From: Neopestalotiopsis rosae
Taxonomy: Eukaryota > Ascomycota > Sordariomycetes > Amphisphaeriales > Sporocadaceae
DNA: 64,000 nt
Direction of reading: 5' to 3'
Assembly (NCBI GenBank): GCA_023078685.1
Contig: JALGAS010000005.1
Coordinates: 1,054,001-1,118,000, forward strand
The notes under the pieces are model-generated. The model searched no databases and was not told the DNA's origin. It saw only the letters and a program-made list of their open reading frames with translations. Made by a program: the position numbers and the translations under genes. This document shows, in pieces, positions 45,358-56,868 of the stretch; the stretch's first letter is position 1, and each line of letters begins with the position of its first letter.

Positions 45358-45834
45358 ATGAGACACACTATCTTCACTTCTGGCTACCTTGCAGCCATCA
45401 CCCTCGCCCAGTCCTGTACATACAAGGAGACTGGCCGATGCTTTGTGCATCCTTACGCCGATGAACAAGACTGGATCAATCACATTTTCGGTGGAGATGA
45501 TAATATGGATATGAGCCACTGCAGCGAGCTATGTCCGGCCGTGTCCGACCACGCAGGCGACTGGCAACTCGACTTGACGGACACGAACGCGGCCACTTGG
45601 GAAAGGCAAACACTCATCGAGAACGACCATTGCCGATTTACTCTGAGCCGATCTTCCGGTGCGGCCGGCGATCCCCTAAACATCGCCCTCGCCAATGACG
45701 ACATTGTGTCCATGCTGTATTGGGCCACGAAGACTGGCGACAGTCTTGGCCCGCTCTTTGGCGGATCCGGATCTCTCGGCATGAAGGTAAATGTAACGTG
45801 TGATGGAAAGAACTTCACATACTGGATGGAGTGA
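45358..45834 (+). CDS. Secreted six-cysteine protein 2 (tandem family)
   Basis: 158 residues, no intron, signal peptide MRHTIFTSGYLAAITLAQS. The mature protein has the same six Cys: CTYKETGRC, CSELC, DHCRFTLS and VTCDGK. Shared segments are SDHAGDWQLDLTD, SSGAAGDPLNIALANDDIVS and GKNFTYWME. It is longer than its neighbours by an acidic insertion after the second Cys. An in-frame ATG at 45268 would add 30 residues ahead of the signal peptide and is rejected for that reason. Paralogue of the genes at 44102 and 46268. Confidence 0.82.
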   Translation: MRHTIFTSGYLAAITLAQSCTYKETGRCFVHPYADEQDWINHIFGGDDNMDMSHCSELCPAVSDHAGDWQLDLTDTNAATWERQTLIENDHCRFTLSRSSGAAGDPLNIALANDDIVSMLYWATKTGDSLGPLFGGSGSLGMKVNVTCDGKNFTYWME

Positions 45835-46267
45835 TAGGGCGCCTAGCTTCATTGTTCACTCCGGGAAATGTCTATCGAGGTCGCGGATATGATATAATAG
45901 CCGCGAAGCCTACATCAACAGACATTACCCTTAATAGACATGTACTCTTGATAAAGGCAGATTTTACATACAAGAACCACTCGTATGTTATTCTACGTGA
46001 TTACGGATCTCAGTGACGACCTAGTTCTACAATCTGATTCCATTCTTGTGCCAATTACTGTGATCCATTTATCATCACCTACAAATGTGCCAGAGAGTGG
46101 TAGAATGAGGGAGTGAATCGGCTATGATAAACTAATATAAATCAATTTTCTTTGCTCTCCTCGGAAAGCCTAGACCTTGTATCCCCTACATAACGAAACC
46201 AACCGCGCAGACCAGGCCATACTGAACCATCAACTTCGCCATAACCACAATTGCACATTCGATTATC
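45835..46267. other. Intergenic between secreted proteins 2 and 3
   Basis: No gene seen; AT-rich before the next start. Confidence 0.4.
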
Positions 46268-46702
46268 ATGAAGCACGTAATCCTCACTCTCGGCTATCTT
46301 GCCGCTCTTACAACAGCAGCAAGCCAGGCCTGCCTCGCCAAGGGCTCCCAAGGCAGCTGCAACACCTACACCTACCAAGCCCAAAGGAATCAGACCGACG
46401 CCCCAACCACAGGCGAGTGCCAGGCCCTGTGCCCCGTCGTCAACCAAGACCCCATGGACTGGTTCGTCAACCTGACGGGCGCCGCCGTCGGCGAGAAGCG
46501 CGGTCTCATCAATGGCTACCCGTGCCAGTTCTCGCTGGGCCGCGGTCCCGGCCAGGGCGATCCGCTCGAGTTCTCCCTTACCAATGCGGATATCCTCGGC
46601 CTCATTGACGGTGCCGTTGACAGATTTGGTGGCGGTGGTCATCTCGCGGCTGCGGGCACTATGAAGTGTGAGGGCAAGGAGATTAGCTGGTTGATTGATT
46701 GA
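46268..46702 (+). CDS. Secreted six-cysteine protein 3 (tandem family)
   Basis: 144 residues, no intron, signal peptide MKHVILTLGYLAALTTAAS. Cysteines: CLAKGSQGSC, CQALC, YPCQFSLG and MKCEGK. Shared segments: DPMDWFVNLTG, RGPGQGDPLEFSLTNADILG and the closing GKEISWLID. Higher GC than genes 1 and 2. Across all three the spacing Cx(8-9)C ... Cx3C ... C ... C is kept, together with W-x-V/L-x-L-T, DPL-x-x-x-L/V-A/T-x-x-DI and the terminal W-x-(D/E), so common descent by tandem duplication is clear. Confidence 0.83.
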   Translation: MKHVILTLGYLAALTTAASQACLAKGSQGSCNTYTYQAQRNQTDAPTTGECQALCPVVNQDPMDWFVNLTGAAVGEKRGLINGYPCQFSLGRGPGQGDPLEFSLTNADILGLIDGAVDRFGGGGHLAAAGTMKCEGKEISWLID

Positions 46703-46967
46703 GGGATTGGCACGGTACAGTGGTTCGAGTTGGGCGGGAGGGAGGACACAGACACAATTTGACCATTGGAAAGGAGGATCCAGAAAGCTCGCTAGCAGAA
46801 AGATATCGACCATAAGCATGAAACAAATACTTCACCATGATCATCTAAGACTTATCACTCGTGACATCCATTGCGGAAATAAATTTTGCTGAGAATTATG
46901 ATTGCATAGGGGTATGTCGTGATTCCCTGATAATTAATTAATTCCTCTTCACACAAGACTTTATTCC

Positions 46968-47666
46968 TCACTCCGCATCAAAATACACCGCCTCGGCCTT
47001 GTGCACACAAATCTTGCCCGACTTGCTACTCTTTAGCACAATCCGGGGGTCCTTCTCCGTAGCCTTGACCGACTTGCCATCGACCTCCTTGTCAGCCGTC
47101 AGAATCTCTACCACCTCGCCCTCGACGTAGCCCGGCAGCGCCTTCCAGTGAACAGTCTGTCCCTTTTTCGGCAGCCGGTCCGCCGACCCCTGCGTCGCTG
47201 GGTCACGCGAGTCGTCGTGCTTGGAGCCAACGGTGCCGGATTCCGCGGCCGCATTGGGCTTGGATGTATCGACCTTTTTGGCGGAGGCGGTTTTCTGCTT
47301 CTTGGAGGAGCCTGGTTGCGACTTTGAGGATGGCTTGCGCTTCGTGCCTTGGTCATCGTCACCTCCCTCTTCATCATCTTCTATCTCGTCCTCTTCGTCT
47401 TCATCAGAAACCGCCTCCTCCTCCTCCTCATCATCTTCGGCGCCGGATTTCTCCTCCTCCTCATGGGGATCATCTTCCTTCTCATCCGCTACTTTCTTGG
47501 CGTCCGCTCCCTTGTCCGCTTTGACTTCCTCGACTTCATCCTCATCCGCAGCCGCATCGTCATCCTGACCCTCGACGTATTCTTCGTCATCTGCTGGCAG
47601 TTCTTCCTTTGCCTGCTTCTTCTCAGCACCTTCAGGCTTCTTCTCGGTATCCTTGGTTCCAGCCAT
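46968..47666 (-). CDS. Acidic protein with C-terminal Hva1/TUDOR-like domain
   Basis: 232 residues, one exon. The first 120 residues are nearly all Asp, Glu, Lys and Ala (for example EEKSGAEDDEEEEEAVSDED). A basic patch TKRKPSSKSQPGSSKKQK looks like a nuclear signal. The last 65 residues match the hypervirulence-associated TUDOR domain (Hva1): GQTVHWKALPGYVEGEVVEI, then PRIVLKSSKSGKICVHKAEA. The domain is common in fungi and bacteria and its ligand is unknown. The start at 47666 (MAGTKDTEKK) is chosen over an upstream in-frame ATG because the acidic region begins there. The antisense open frames across the acid tract are shadows. Confidence 0.82.
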   Translation of the reverse strand: MAGTKDTEKKPEGAEKKQAKEELPADDEEYVEGQDDDAAADEDEVEEVKADKGADAKKVADEKEDDPHEEEEKSGAEDDEEEEEAVSDEDEEDEIEDDEEGGDDDQGTKRKPSSKSQPGSSKKQKTASAKKVDTSKPNAAAESGTVGSKHDDSRDPATQGSADRLPKKGQTVHWKALPGYVEGEVVEILTADKEVDGKSVKATEKDPRIVLKSSKSGKICVHKAEAVYFDAE

Positions 47667-48738
47667 GGTTTCAAGGTGTCTTTTGGGCCCGTGAGAATTG
47701 ATTGGACAGTACAGGCACCAAGCTCGTAAGAGATGAGGATATGTGTCCAAAGTCAATTGACAACTTGTTGAGTGTTGCTTCTTCCGGTCTTTTTGAATTG
47801 TTAGTAACCACCGTAATCATTCTTGCTACAATCAGACGTCCAGATCTTTTTTATGCATGACACGAGGGTGGTTGGGGCTTACTCGTACTCGATGCGTATG
47901 CTGTGCGTCATAGACAGGCGCGTTCCTGGATCGTGGGCCCGCAAATTATAGGCTTCGGACCAATGCAGGCGCCCGGAGCTTGGCGTTCTAGCACAAAGCC
48001 TATGCAATACTCTCCCAATCTTTAGGCATTTGCAGATTCCGAAGTCCATTTTGCAGCGGAAGTTGTAAACGCAAAAAGACTATTCGATTATGACAGCACA
48101 CAGTTTGCAGGTCGCAGTGGTGAGGTGCATCTCGCCCCGCTGCTAGAAATCTTGTATTTCTTCGCTGGCACCTGGACGGTAGAATGACCCGCGCCAACCT
48201 GGGCTGGACATTGGAGCTGAGCCGCGCAGCTCGGCCACGAGAGCGCAACCCTAGGAAGTCGCATCATACAAATTTGCACAGATAGAGACACTCTGCATGG
48301 CTCTCAAAACCGACGATTTCCTGGAGCCGCGGCGTTGAATTAAGGCTTGCGCACCGGGCACTATTAAGAATGTCGTCGTTGTTGAGGCGCGCAAAAAGGA
48401 GTGCGGTCAGCTGGGAGGATGGTAGACAAAGCGCTATCTGTGTTGGGCATCGAGTAGAAAAACCGCGATCCTTACAAGGGTATGGGGAAGCTGAACAGCC
48501 AAGTAGATCTCCAACTTCATGGGGGCGGGGTCATCACCAATTGAATCTTGTGGTCCGTCTGCTTCGCCCGATTCGCCTTGCTGCCTCGTCCGTGGCGCAG
48601 CATACATGATACCTTTCATTAATCAGTGCTTCCCCACCTATCCTCAGACGGCTTCAATTTCTAGACGACCAAGACTATCTTCTCGAGGATCTACTCCCAA
48701 AGCACCCAAAACTACTTCGGCATGGAAGGATAGCGAAC
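47667..48738. other. Intergenic, divergent promoters
   Basis: No supported gene between the Hva1/TUDOR protein and the HET gene; short overlapping ORFs only. Confidence 0.4.
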
Positions 48739-50610
48739 ATGGTCAGATCTGAATCTCCCAAGGATCTTCTTCACAACCGCCTAAAACAACTTCGGCACGG
48801 ATGGGTGGCGCTGAAGACCACATTTGCTTCTTCCCGCGTTGATGGTCCCGACATTTATACCCACCATAAGCTGGATCTGTCACGGCAACAGATTCGAATC
48901 CTCCGTCTACTGCCAGGCGAACGGTTTCAACCCATACAATGCAGTTTGTACACAGCTTACTTGAGCGCGCATCCTCCATATGAAGCATTGTCATACGCCT
49001 GGGGCGACGCGACAGACCGCGAACCAATAGTGGTTGAAAATTATCTTTGTGAGGTGACTGCAAACCTTGCCCGGGCTCTCCGACGTTTGCGAAAAACAGA
49101 CCAGGAACGTCATCTTTGGGTCGATGCAATTTGTATCAACCAGGCGGATGACAATGAGAAATCGCATCAAGTCAATCTGATGAAAGAAGTTTACACAAAT
49201 GCTGAAGAAGGATTGATGTGGCTGGGTGATTTTGAAGAGGATCCCCCAAGTATCGACTTTGCCCAGTCAGCGGAAAGCATCCGCAACTACGAGCAACTTT
49301 CAAGTACGGAAAACTCTCGCGTCATTTCTGGTGAACATGCCGCTTCAACAACTCTCAATTCTACAATTATTTCTGAAGCAGATACAATCAAAGCATTCTC
49401 GCTAGTGAGGCATTTGTCTTCCAATGAGCACATATCCCTCAGCATACTCGCGGAAGGGACTCAAGCTCTGAGTAAATTTATGGAGCTTGCCTGGTGGCAC
49501 CGTGTATGGACAGTCCAGGAAGCGATACTTCCTCGCAAGATCATAATAATCTGTGGTGCGATCTCTGTCAACTGGGAGCTGTTCGTTTCAGCTTCAATAA
49601 ACCTTATCAATCATATGGGAAGATGTTGCACGGAAGGATATACAGATTCAGAACAGAGTACCCTTCGCACATTCTGCGGAAGGGTTGACTCAATTCAATG
49701 GTTCAGAGCAGGACTAGATGCGAGAAACATCTTAAGGTCCTTGTTCCACAACTTCCAAAATCGATCGGCCACCGATCCAAGGGATAAGGTCTTTGGACTT
49801 CTTGGCCTCTTCCCGTCGGAAATGCAACATTTGTTAGAGGCAGACTATTCACTCAGCAAGCAGCAAGTTTACAAGAGAATTGCCTTTCATCGAATTAAGG
49901 AGTCTGGAGATTTATGCCCATTGATAAGGGGGCATGAACCAAAAAGACAACGGACACTGCCTTCTTGGGTACCCGATCTGGAGGCAAAAATTGACGAATT
50001 CAGTCTGGATCTGAGAGAGTCGTGGATTTGGATGTATGATCTATTTGATGCAGCGTCTGGAACACAATTTGAGCTTGGCAATAGAATTGTGAACGATTTA
50101 AAATTAAAGGGGGTGTGGGTTGACGAAATATCGGCGGTAATGGAATGGGAAAGGAACGATCCAGTGGCGTCAATCGATCGATTCAAGGGACTCGTTACCT
50201 CCGTGGCCAGCTTCGAGGACGACTATCCACTCGGTGACACCTATGAAAGTGCATTTTGGCGGACGCTTCGGCGGGATCATGATTATCAAAATGAAGACGG
50301 GAAGGTGAAGTACAGAAGGTTACACCCAACCGAATTCAGACAAACCCCGCGTGTCAATGATTTGGGTTACGATAACGAAGGTTTATTTCTCACTCAGAGC
50401 GGTTTGATCGGTGTAGGGTCACCTGGTTGCCGCGTTGGCGATAAAGTGTACGTATTATACAAGGGTAACATACCGTTCATTCTTCGGCCAGCTCGAAAAC
50501 GCGGGAAGCGAAATTGTTATAAATATGTTGGGTGCGGATACGTGCATGGAATTATGGACGGAGAGGCTTTGGGACCCACTGTTAGTCCAGAATATGTAAC
50601 ATTAATATGA
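48739..50610 (+). CDS. HET-domain protein (heterokaryon incompatibility)
   Basis: 623 residues, no intron. The HET domain runs from about residue 75 to 275. It begins YEALSYAWGD, followed by LARALRRLRKTDQERHLWVD, AICINQADDNEKSHQV and the MWLGDFEED block; WWHRVWTVQEA closes the conserved part. A second stretch typical of fungal HET proteins, DPRDKVFGLLGLF, lies around residue 350. The domain is related to TIR folds and mediates cell death on non-self fusion or acts in innate-like defence. No NACHT, ankyrin or WD repeats are attached. The protein appears complete, ending in a region with GVGSPGCRVGDKVYVLYKGN, common in this architecture. Confidence 0.9.
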   Translation: MVRSESPKDLLHNRLKQLRHGWVALKTTFASSRVDGPDIYTHHKLDLSRQQIRILRLLPGERFQPIQCSLYTAYLSAHPPYEALSYAWGDATDREPIVVENYLCEVTANLARALRRLRKTDQERHLWVDAICINQADDNEKSHQVNLMKEVYTNAEEGLMWLGDFEEDPPSIDFAQSAESIRNYEQLSSTENSRVISGEHAASTTLNSTIISEADTIKAFSLVRHLSSNEHISLSILAEGTQALSKFMELAWWHRVWTVQEAILPRKIIIICGAISVNWELFVSASINLINHMGRCCTEGYTDSEQSTLRTFCGRVDSIQWFRAGLDARNILRSLFHNFQNRSATDPRDKVFGLLGLFPSEMQHLLEADYSLSKQQVYKRIAFHRIKESGDLCPLIRGHEPKRQRTLPSWVPDLEAKIDEFSLDLRESWIWMYDLFDAASGTQFELGNRIVNDLKLKGVWVDEISAVMEWERNDPVASIDRFKGLVTSVASFEDDYPLGDTYESAFWRTLRRDHDYQNEDGKVKYRRLHPTEFRQTPRVNDLGYDNEGLFLTQSGLIGVGSPGCRVGDKVYVLYKGNIPFILRPARKRGKRNCYKYVGCGYVHGIMDGEALGPTVSPEYVTLI

Positions 50611-50839
50611 TGCACTTTAATCGCTGTAGATGAATATAACCCTCTAGTTTAGATGTGGGACTGTACCATGCATGGATTTGATTTTCTTTAGTATAGAGCA
50701 AAAAGTCATAATAAGCATTCTTGAAATGTATTCATGAATCATCGGTGAAAGAGAAGTATATACTGAAAATCAGACATTGGCTGTCGCCCAAGGAATCGTC
50801 CTGCCATTCGAAATCAGGCAGAGTGTCCTTCCATAACAA

Positions 50840-53582
50840 TTAACATCCACCACCACCACCGCACTGCACTTTGTTAGTAACAAATTAATCGATTGGAGAA
50901 GGATATTGTGACTTACACCACCACCACCTCCTCCACCGCCGCAGCCGCCGCCGCCACCACCGCATCCTCCTCCTCCGAATCCGCCACCACATCCTGCAGC
51001 GCTCGCGCCACCACCTGCACACTTTCAAAATGTTAGCAAATAGATAGTTCAAGTACGTTCTTTTACACTTGACTTACACCACCGCCAGCGCCACAACCAC
51101 CAGGCGCGCCGCATCCGCCTGCTGTAGCGCCAGCACAAGCACCGGCACCAGCACCACCACCGCAAGTACCTACAGTCGCAGTAGTTAGTATCGGGTTGGA
51201 AGAGGCAAGGAATACCCAGGTCTAGATATTGAAGAGTCTGTAAAGACTTCTGGGTAAGGCGTTTGGGGGGACTTACCTGCTGCACAAGCACCCGCATAAC
51301 CCGTACCGGCAGCAGCAACTCCAGGATCACAGTAGTAGAAGCCGGGACTCCAGTAGATTGGGTACACCCAGGGTCCGTACATCATGTATGGATATCCCCA
51401 ATAGTAGTAGTACTCATCACGAGGCGGGATTTTGCGGCCCTTCTTTTCCGCTCTCTTCTGTGCCTTCTTGTAATTCTCTTCCATCTTGGCCACCTGAGCG
51501 TCGTGCATCGCCTTGTAGATGCCAGCTCGTTTGGGGTCCTCGTCGTGATATTTGACGGCGTTGTGGGAAGAAATATGAGCTGAGGCGTCAGGGGGACAGA
51601 GATCTGCTCGTCCAGATTCATGAAATTCATTGATAACTGTGTTCGTCAGAAGTTGCGTCCTCTAATACTAGATGGTCATGTTGTCAAGAAATGACTTACT
51701 CTTGTCATTCTTTGAGACACCAAGCACTCTTCCTACGGAGCTTACGTGGGAAGATCTGACTGTCTCGCAATACCAGCAAGTGCATTCGCTGTATACCTCA
51801 CCAAACATTTCCTGATATGTCTTGCTGGTCCACTCAAAAGCGCTCGAAAGCTTGTCCTCGTTGATTTTGTCGTCGTGGTCAATGAACTTCTGTGTCTTGG
51901 CATATGTAAAGTCCAAATAAGCACAGGGGCTCAGCTGATGAGTGTGCCAAGCGAGATCTACGTCAAGCGTAGGAACAGCGACTTGGAGTGCATGGGCGGC
52001 CATGATCTGCATAAAACGCTGATACTTGACTACGAGTCTCTTCATGGTATCTCGAGCAGCCGGACTGTGGATCCAATCAATCTGTTGTAAAATTAGCATA
52101 AATTCTTAATCGAGCATTTTCGAGTTGTTGTTCTGACCTTGTACATCTTGTCCGTAAAGATGCCTTGCCGCAGAACAGCGCCTCCTAACTCAAGAGCAAA
52201 TGGAGAAGAGTTTCCCCAGTAGCGCGCCATCATCTTCCGCACATATATCCTCGAGCTTTTACTAAGTCGATAGCGATTTAGTGCGGCAACGCCAGTGATG
52301 TTCTCAACTCGTTTGAGAACAGTTTGGTCCGCGAGCGCATCCTCGATCATGGTCCGTATCGTATCCATGTTGACAGGAGACAAGCGTCGACCAGGCGTCA
52401 TTAGTTCCAAAAGTTGACTTCGGAGATGGTTCTGGATCAAACGGTTGGGAAAGCCCAACTCCAGAGACGAAACATTTTGAAATCTCAGCAGTTGCTTCTC
52501 TGGCATCCCTGTGCGATAGTAGAGAACCGTACCAGGCATTGGGTGATTTTTGGCCAACAGCATCTTGGCATCGTGGACGAACCTGGCTGCCTCGAGGAAT
52601 TCTCGGTTGATGGTCGTACCGCACTTGGTGCAAGTGGTCTTGAAATCGCCGTCTCCGTAGCCATTCCCAACAAGGCTCGGTCGCGCTCCCTTGCCGTCTT
52701 CAGGATGGCCGCATGTTGTCCATAGGATAGAGATGGCCTCCGAGCAGGCTGGACACTTGATCCGCTTATCCATCGAGTCGTCTACGTTATCCCATTCAAG
52801 CTTCGTAGCTGTCTTCCAAGCTGCGATGCAAGCGTCGGACACCTTGTAGTTGAAGTTTGTGTCAATGGCTTCGTTGATGAGCTTCCACGGTAGGCCGGCA
52901 GTCCAAAATTGTCTCCGGCCTGCACGAATACAGTCTTCGAGATAGTCGCGAGGATTGAGCATGTGCGCATGCCAGACCATGAGAACATCTAGTGGAGCAA
53001 AGTCAGTAGGTACATCTAGGGGACAGAGGTCAAGGTCAACGAACCCAAAGGAGGAAGCGGCTGGGGCTCCCAATTCATCGCCTCGTTCGAATTGGTAAAG
53101 TCGCCATACTTGGGAGAGTCATGTGTCATGTCGGCAAGTGTCAATGGGTCGGATGCAAATGTGTTCCACCATGCCTTGTAACGATCAACAGCTCTGGCAA
53201 CATACAGCGCCCATCGCTTCTCGCGCAGCTTGGCGAGCTCGGCACCAAGTTCGGGGCCGCTGTCCGTTTGGGGAGCGGCGCGGGAGTCACAGATGGCCCA
53301 TAATCCGTCGGTATAACCAACATCTTCCTTGAGGGTGTAGAAGGCCGATAGAAGCTTGAGATGAGCGAGACAAGTATCCTCGTCGACCTTGGTGGCGACG
53401 GTCGGTAAGCTTAGGGACGAAAAGGCAGAGTTTAGAGCCGCCAGTTCCTTCTCAGATAGCTGTCTCGGAGGTCCAGTGGGAGGTGGTGCACCTGCGACGG
53501 GCGTGTACGCTGGTGGTGCATTATCATTCATCGAGCCGGTAGCTGCCGCGGCAGGGTCTGTTCCATTGGCTTTAACAGTCAT
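50840..53582 (-). CDS. Glycine-rich domain-containing protein (DUF1399 / GRDP type)
   Basis: 780 residues in seven exons: 53582-53045, 52988-52138, 52081-51700, 51636-51277, 51169-51080, 51014-50917 and 50863-50840. The N-terminus is Pro/Ala-rich. The body is the DUF1399 region, with VLMVWHAHMLNPRDYLED and later VDLAWHTHQLSPCAYLDFT, two copies of the W-H-x-H-x-L-x-P signature. Between them, CPAC and CTKC could bind metal. A Lys-rich coil follows, then a Tyr/Trp-rich stretch (YYYYWGYPYMMYGPW). The last three small exons encode almost only Gly and Cys. The first intron has a weak donor GTTCGT but is needed to join PLPPLD to VLMVWHAH. The border at 51080 (donor GTGTAA) is the least sure. Function in fungi unknown. 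Confidence 0.85.
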
Positions 53583-55579
53583 GGTTGAGATGAAAGAGAG
53601 GTCCTAAGACCAGTGACAATGTAGGGTGGTTGCAGAATGAATAGGAATGAATGAATACTAGGCGTTGTAGAATGTCGCAAGTGTAGGGATTTTTTGAAGA
53701 AGCTGCACAAGCAAGAATGTGAAATGGCGATTGAACATGGAATATTATAACTTGAGAGAAGGATGGTTGGAAGTCAAGTAGTCTTTATCTGCGGCTGAAG
53801 CTAGCTAACCTTTACATAGGTAGGTGCCGCTATCATGATCATTGGGCGCCTTTTCATGTGGGCTTATTTCTTGTGCTCAATCAGACACCATGATATGATG
53901 ACTGTGTGGCTCTGCACACAGAGACATTGTCGTCACGATCATGTAAGCGACATTCTTGTTGTGCAGAGCAACGGCGAGTTCACGGCACAGCCAAATGAAA
54001 TGGCGTGCATGTACGAGGTCACTGTTGTACAAGGGTTGCCACTACATCATTCCCCAGCTGCCTGCCTCTATTCATTGTGGCGGAGCAGTGCACCTGGACA
54101 CTGGCCCTGAACACGGCTGTCAGTGTCTTGACCTTATTGGGAGTTGCGGGGTATTGAGACCACTGTTTTGGGTGACCGAGGGGCTAAGAGATCGCTAAAG
54201 AGATTCGAAAGCACAGGGGACTTTGAGGAACGAGGAGAACACATACGTTCCGTGGACCCTGAAGTCGCTAAAACGGGCAAAGCATGCACAGGAACACGCT
54301 AAGAGAGGACAGATAGTGGACAGCTAAGACATCACATGCCCTCCTCGAGCTCGTAGAAGGTTGATCGAAGGGCTGTGGAGTGCTTCCATGCATTTTCGCC
54401 TTCCCTTGAGAAGGCTTGAGCACACCATCCTTTGCGCTTGGGCTATGAACGCCCCTAACCAGCCAATGATAGGGTCGCTAAAGAGCCCTACGGTGGCCGA
54501 GGCGAGGCAGACAAGCAATCGCCAAGTGGCTCTGTCTCTTTAGGGCATGTGCGGGGCCCCGAAAAGCCTATTGTACCCTTGCTACACCACTAGGTTAGAA
54601 TGACAGCGGCCAAAGCTTGTAACTTTATCGCTCACCTGTCACGACCCGAGACCGTGGAGAGGGCAGAGAGAGGCTGTGCTGTTCATGCTCACTGTCCATA
54701 CGCTGCAGACCAATAAGAAACAAGCCGCAAACGAGTTGAAGGAAAAGCGCTCATGCTTTTGCCCCATGGCCCATATCAAGATTCGCTTAGACAATTACAT
54801 AGACGAACTTGACGGGAACCTGTTCCGAACCTCATCTTTCGCCCGACGATGGAGAGACACGCCTAATTTTGACTTACGTTCCCTGCCACCATCCCCGCCG
54901 CGTCTGTCGACCGAATGGGGCGTCTACTTCGCGGTGCTATTGATGTACAACGCTGTAATTTGTGAGCAGCTGACTGTGCGAATTGCGAGATAATCCTAGG
55001 ACACCGTTGTGCTCTCGCATTTCGCGATCCCAAAGAACAAGTTTAGGCATTCTCGATAGTGTCGGCTGTGCTTCGCTTAGGGTCGTCTTCGTTGTGCCAT
55101 TATCCTCGATACTCCAGGAAATAAAAATATATAGGTCTCAGATATATGCAGCACGAACTTCGGCAAGGACCCGTACGACATGTCCCGCATGCATGACTTG
55201 ATGCGAACTGTTGTCATTCGAGTATTGTTTCTCATAAGCCATATAGAACCATGCTTGGGTTTATATACATTTGTATTAATCAGTACTCTAGAAGAGACTC
55301 CAGACTCCGTGCAACACTGTTCGGTTCTTACTCGCCAAGAAATGATCCTGCAGTTCTAACAAAAACGAAAGTCCCAACAATCGCTTTTTGAGCCTGCTTA
55401 CAAAGACAACGCAAACGTGAAATAAAATATGTTTCCCTGATCCATCAACTCGAATGCTGCGCGGCCAAACAATTATCGACGTCCACAGGAAGCGTAACAG
55501 CCGAATTTTGCTTTGGTTTACGTATCATTCGTCGAATTCTTTGGTAGCCTTTGAGAGCCACTCTAGGGCTTGGCCGTTT
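53583..55579. other. 2-kb intergenic region, no gene seen
   Basis: Only weak ORFs, the longest being 105 codons at 54676-54993. The motif tcgctaaa occurs near 54189, 54263 and 54475, with ctctttag in inverted orientation near 54536. This may be a worn repeat, but no element could be recognised. Confidence 0.4.
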
Positions 55580-55948
55580 CTACCATGACTTCCATGACTT
55601 CTGGATCCTCTCCCAATTCTTCGGCAAGCTTCTTGATCTTTCGTCACGCTTCTTGTGATATTCGTGCTCTTTGCTGCCCTTTTCGTGTGTTGCCAGCCAC
55701 TCCTTCTTATGGCGTTCGGCGGATTCTGGCTCATACACTTCATCAAGCCACTCCGGCCTCTGCTTCAGAACGCCATATTCCTGAGCAGCTTGGTATTGGT
55801 GATCCATATTCTCAATTGTTGCGTCGATCTTCTCGTCGATAAAGGCACCGAAGGTTAAATCCCTGCTAGTCGTGATCCACTGTCGGTTAAGAACCTCAAG
55901 GTCCCCGCCATATCGTACAGGCTGCTCCGTCTTGTCGTCTTTCGCCAT
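55580..55948 (-). CDS. Small charged helical protein, hypothetical
   Basis: 122 residues, no intron: MAKDDKTEQPVRYGGDLEVL, then a highly charged body with many Glu, Lys, Arg and Trp, ending IQKSWKSW. No signal peptide, membrane segment or known domain. Composition and the single ATG in a reasonable context support a real gene. It lies 0.9 kb beyond the RiPP precursor on the same strand; a link to that locus is not shown. A different frame stays open past its stop, so a missed intron near the 3' end is possible. Confidence 0.5.
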   Translation of the reverse strand: MAKDDKTEQPVRYGGDLEVLNRQWITTSRDLTFGAFIDEKIDATIENMDHQYQAAQEYGVLKQRPEWLDEVYEPESAERHKKEWLATHEKGSKEHEYHKKRDERSRSLPKNWERIQKSWKSW

Positions 55949-56868
55949 AATCGCGATTTAACGCTGCGGGACTCTTTGCAGCTGTGCAGGAGTAGACTCA
56001 ACGTTGCGGAAAGGGTGAATAAGACCGAGTCAAGCTGTCAAGGTAGAGCGCGGGAGAAAAGGTTGTATGGAAGCGAGAGTTCTCGAAGCAACTGTATGCC
56101 GAGAATGATAAGCGTTGTTGACCGGAGGTCTAGATTTGGCGGAAGTTGGAGCAATGGGAGATTTGCAATAGCGAAACTTGACCAAGAAAGATAAGAGGAT
56201 GAGTAAACCACAGCTCCAATATAACCGGGTGAATAACAAGCCTGGTGTCACTGTCTGTTGAAGTCGTCTGTGATGACAATATTGATGTCTGGTGTTTGTT
56301 GTTCTTTGGAGCACGAGATGAGGTGTATGACTGGGTGAAGGAAGTGACAGCTTCGGTCTGGTCCGCGACCATTAATAGAGGAAAGGGGAAGGAGCGAAAG
56401 TATGATGTGAGTAGGCTACATCATTTATGTAGCATAAACCACGTAACAGCAATTACAATAATTTATTAGGCTTTGGTGCCTCCGACGTCGCTGTAGAGAA
56501 TTTCAAAGATAATGGCCTGATAAGGTGCACAAATTTACCCAATTTCTCATATAGCAAGGTTTTGTACTCCAGGGTAGCAACACAGGCTTGTACGCTCTAC
56601 GCAATAATTCACGGGCATAAGGATCAAGCCACTGCGGGTGTTTTTGCGTTCACATAAGCTTTGTACTATTCGTGTATCTGAGTGAAGCCTACTTATGTCC
56701 ATACTCATCAATTGACATACCCTCAGTCATGACCTGGGCCTCTCTCAGCGCAGGTTGCTTGTGATTCATGTACATGTTGCTTTGTTGCCAGACATAGTAA
56801 GAACCTAGCTATCCACATACAGTGTGTTGCGCTTCACCTTCTAGTTCGTAACATCAGAAGTTCGTCAG
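55949..56868. other. Intergenic downstream of the RiPP precursor
   Basis: No gene seen on either strand. Confidence 0.4.

Noticed and set aside
53940..54560. Possible transposon remnant with tcgctaaa motifs
   Set aside because: Only a few 8-bp matches; no terminal repeats, target duplication or transposase frame.
54676..54993. 105-codon ORF
   Set aside because: No recognisable domain or promoter; it starts within a region without coding character.
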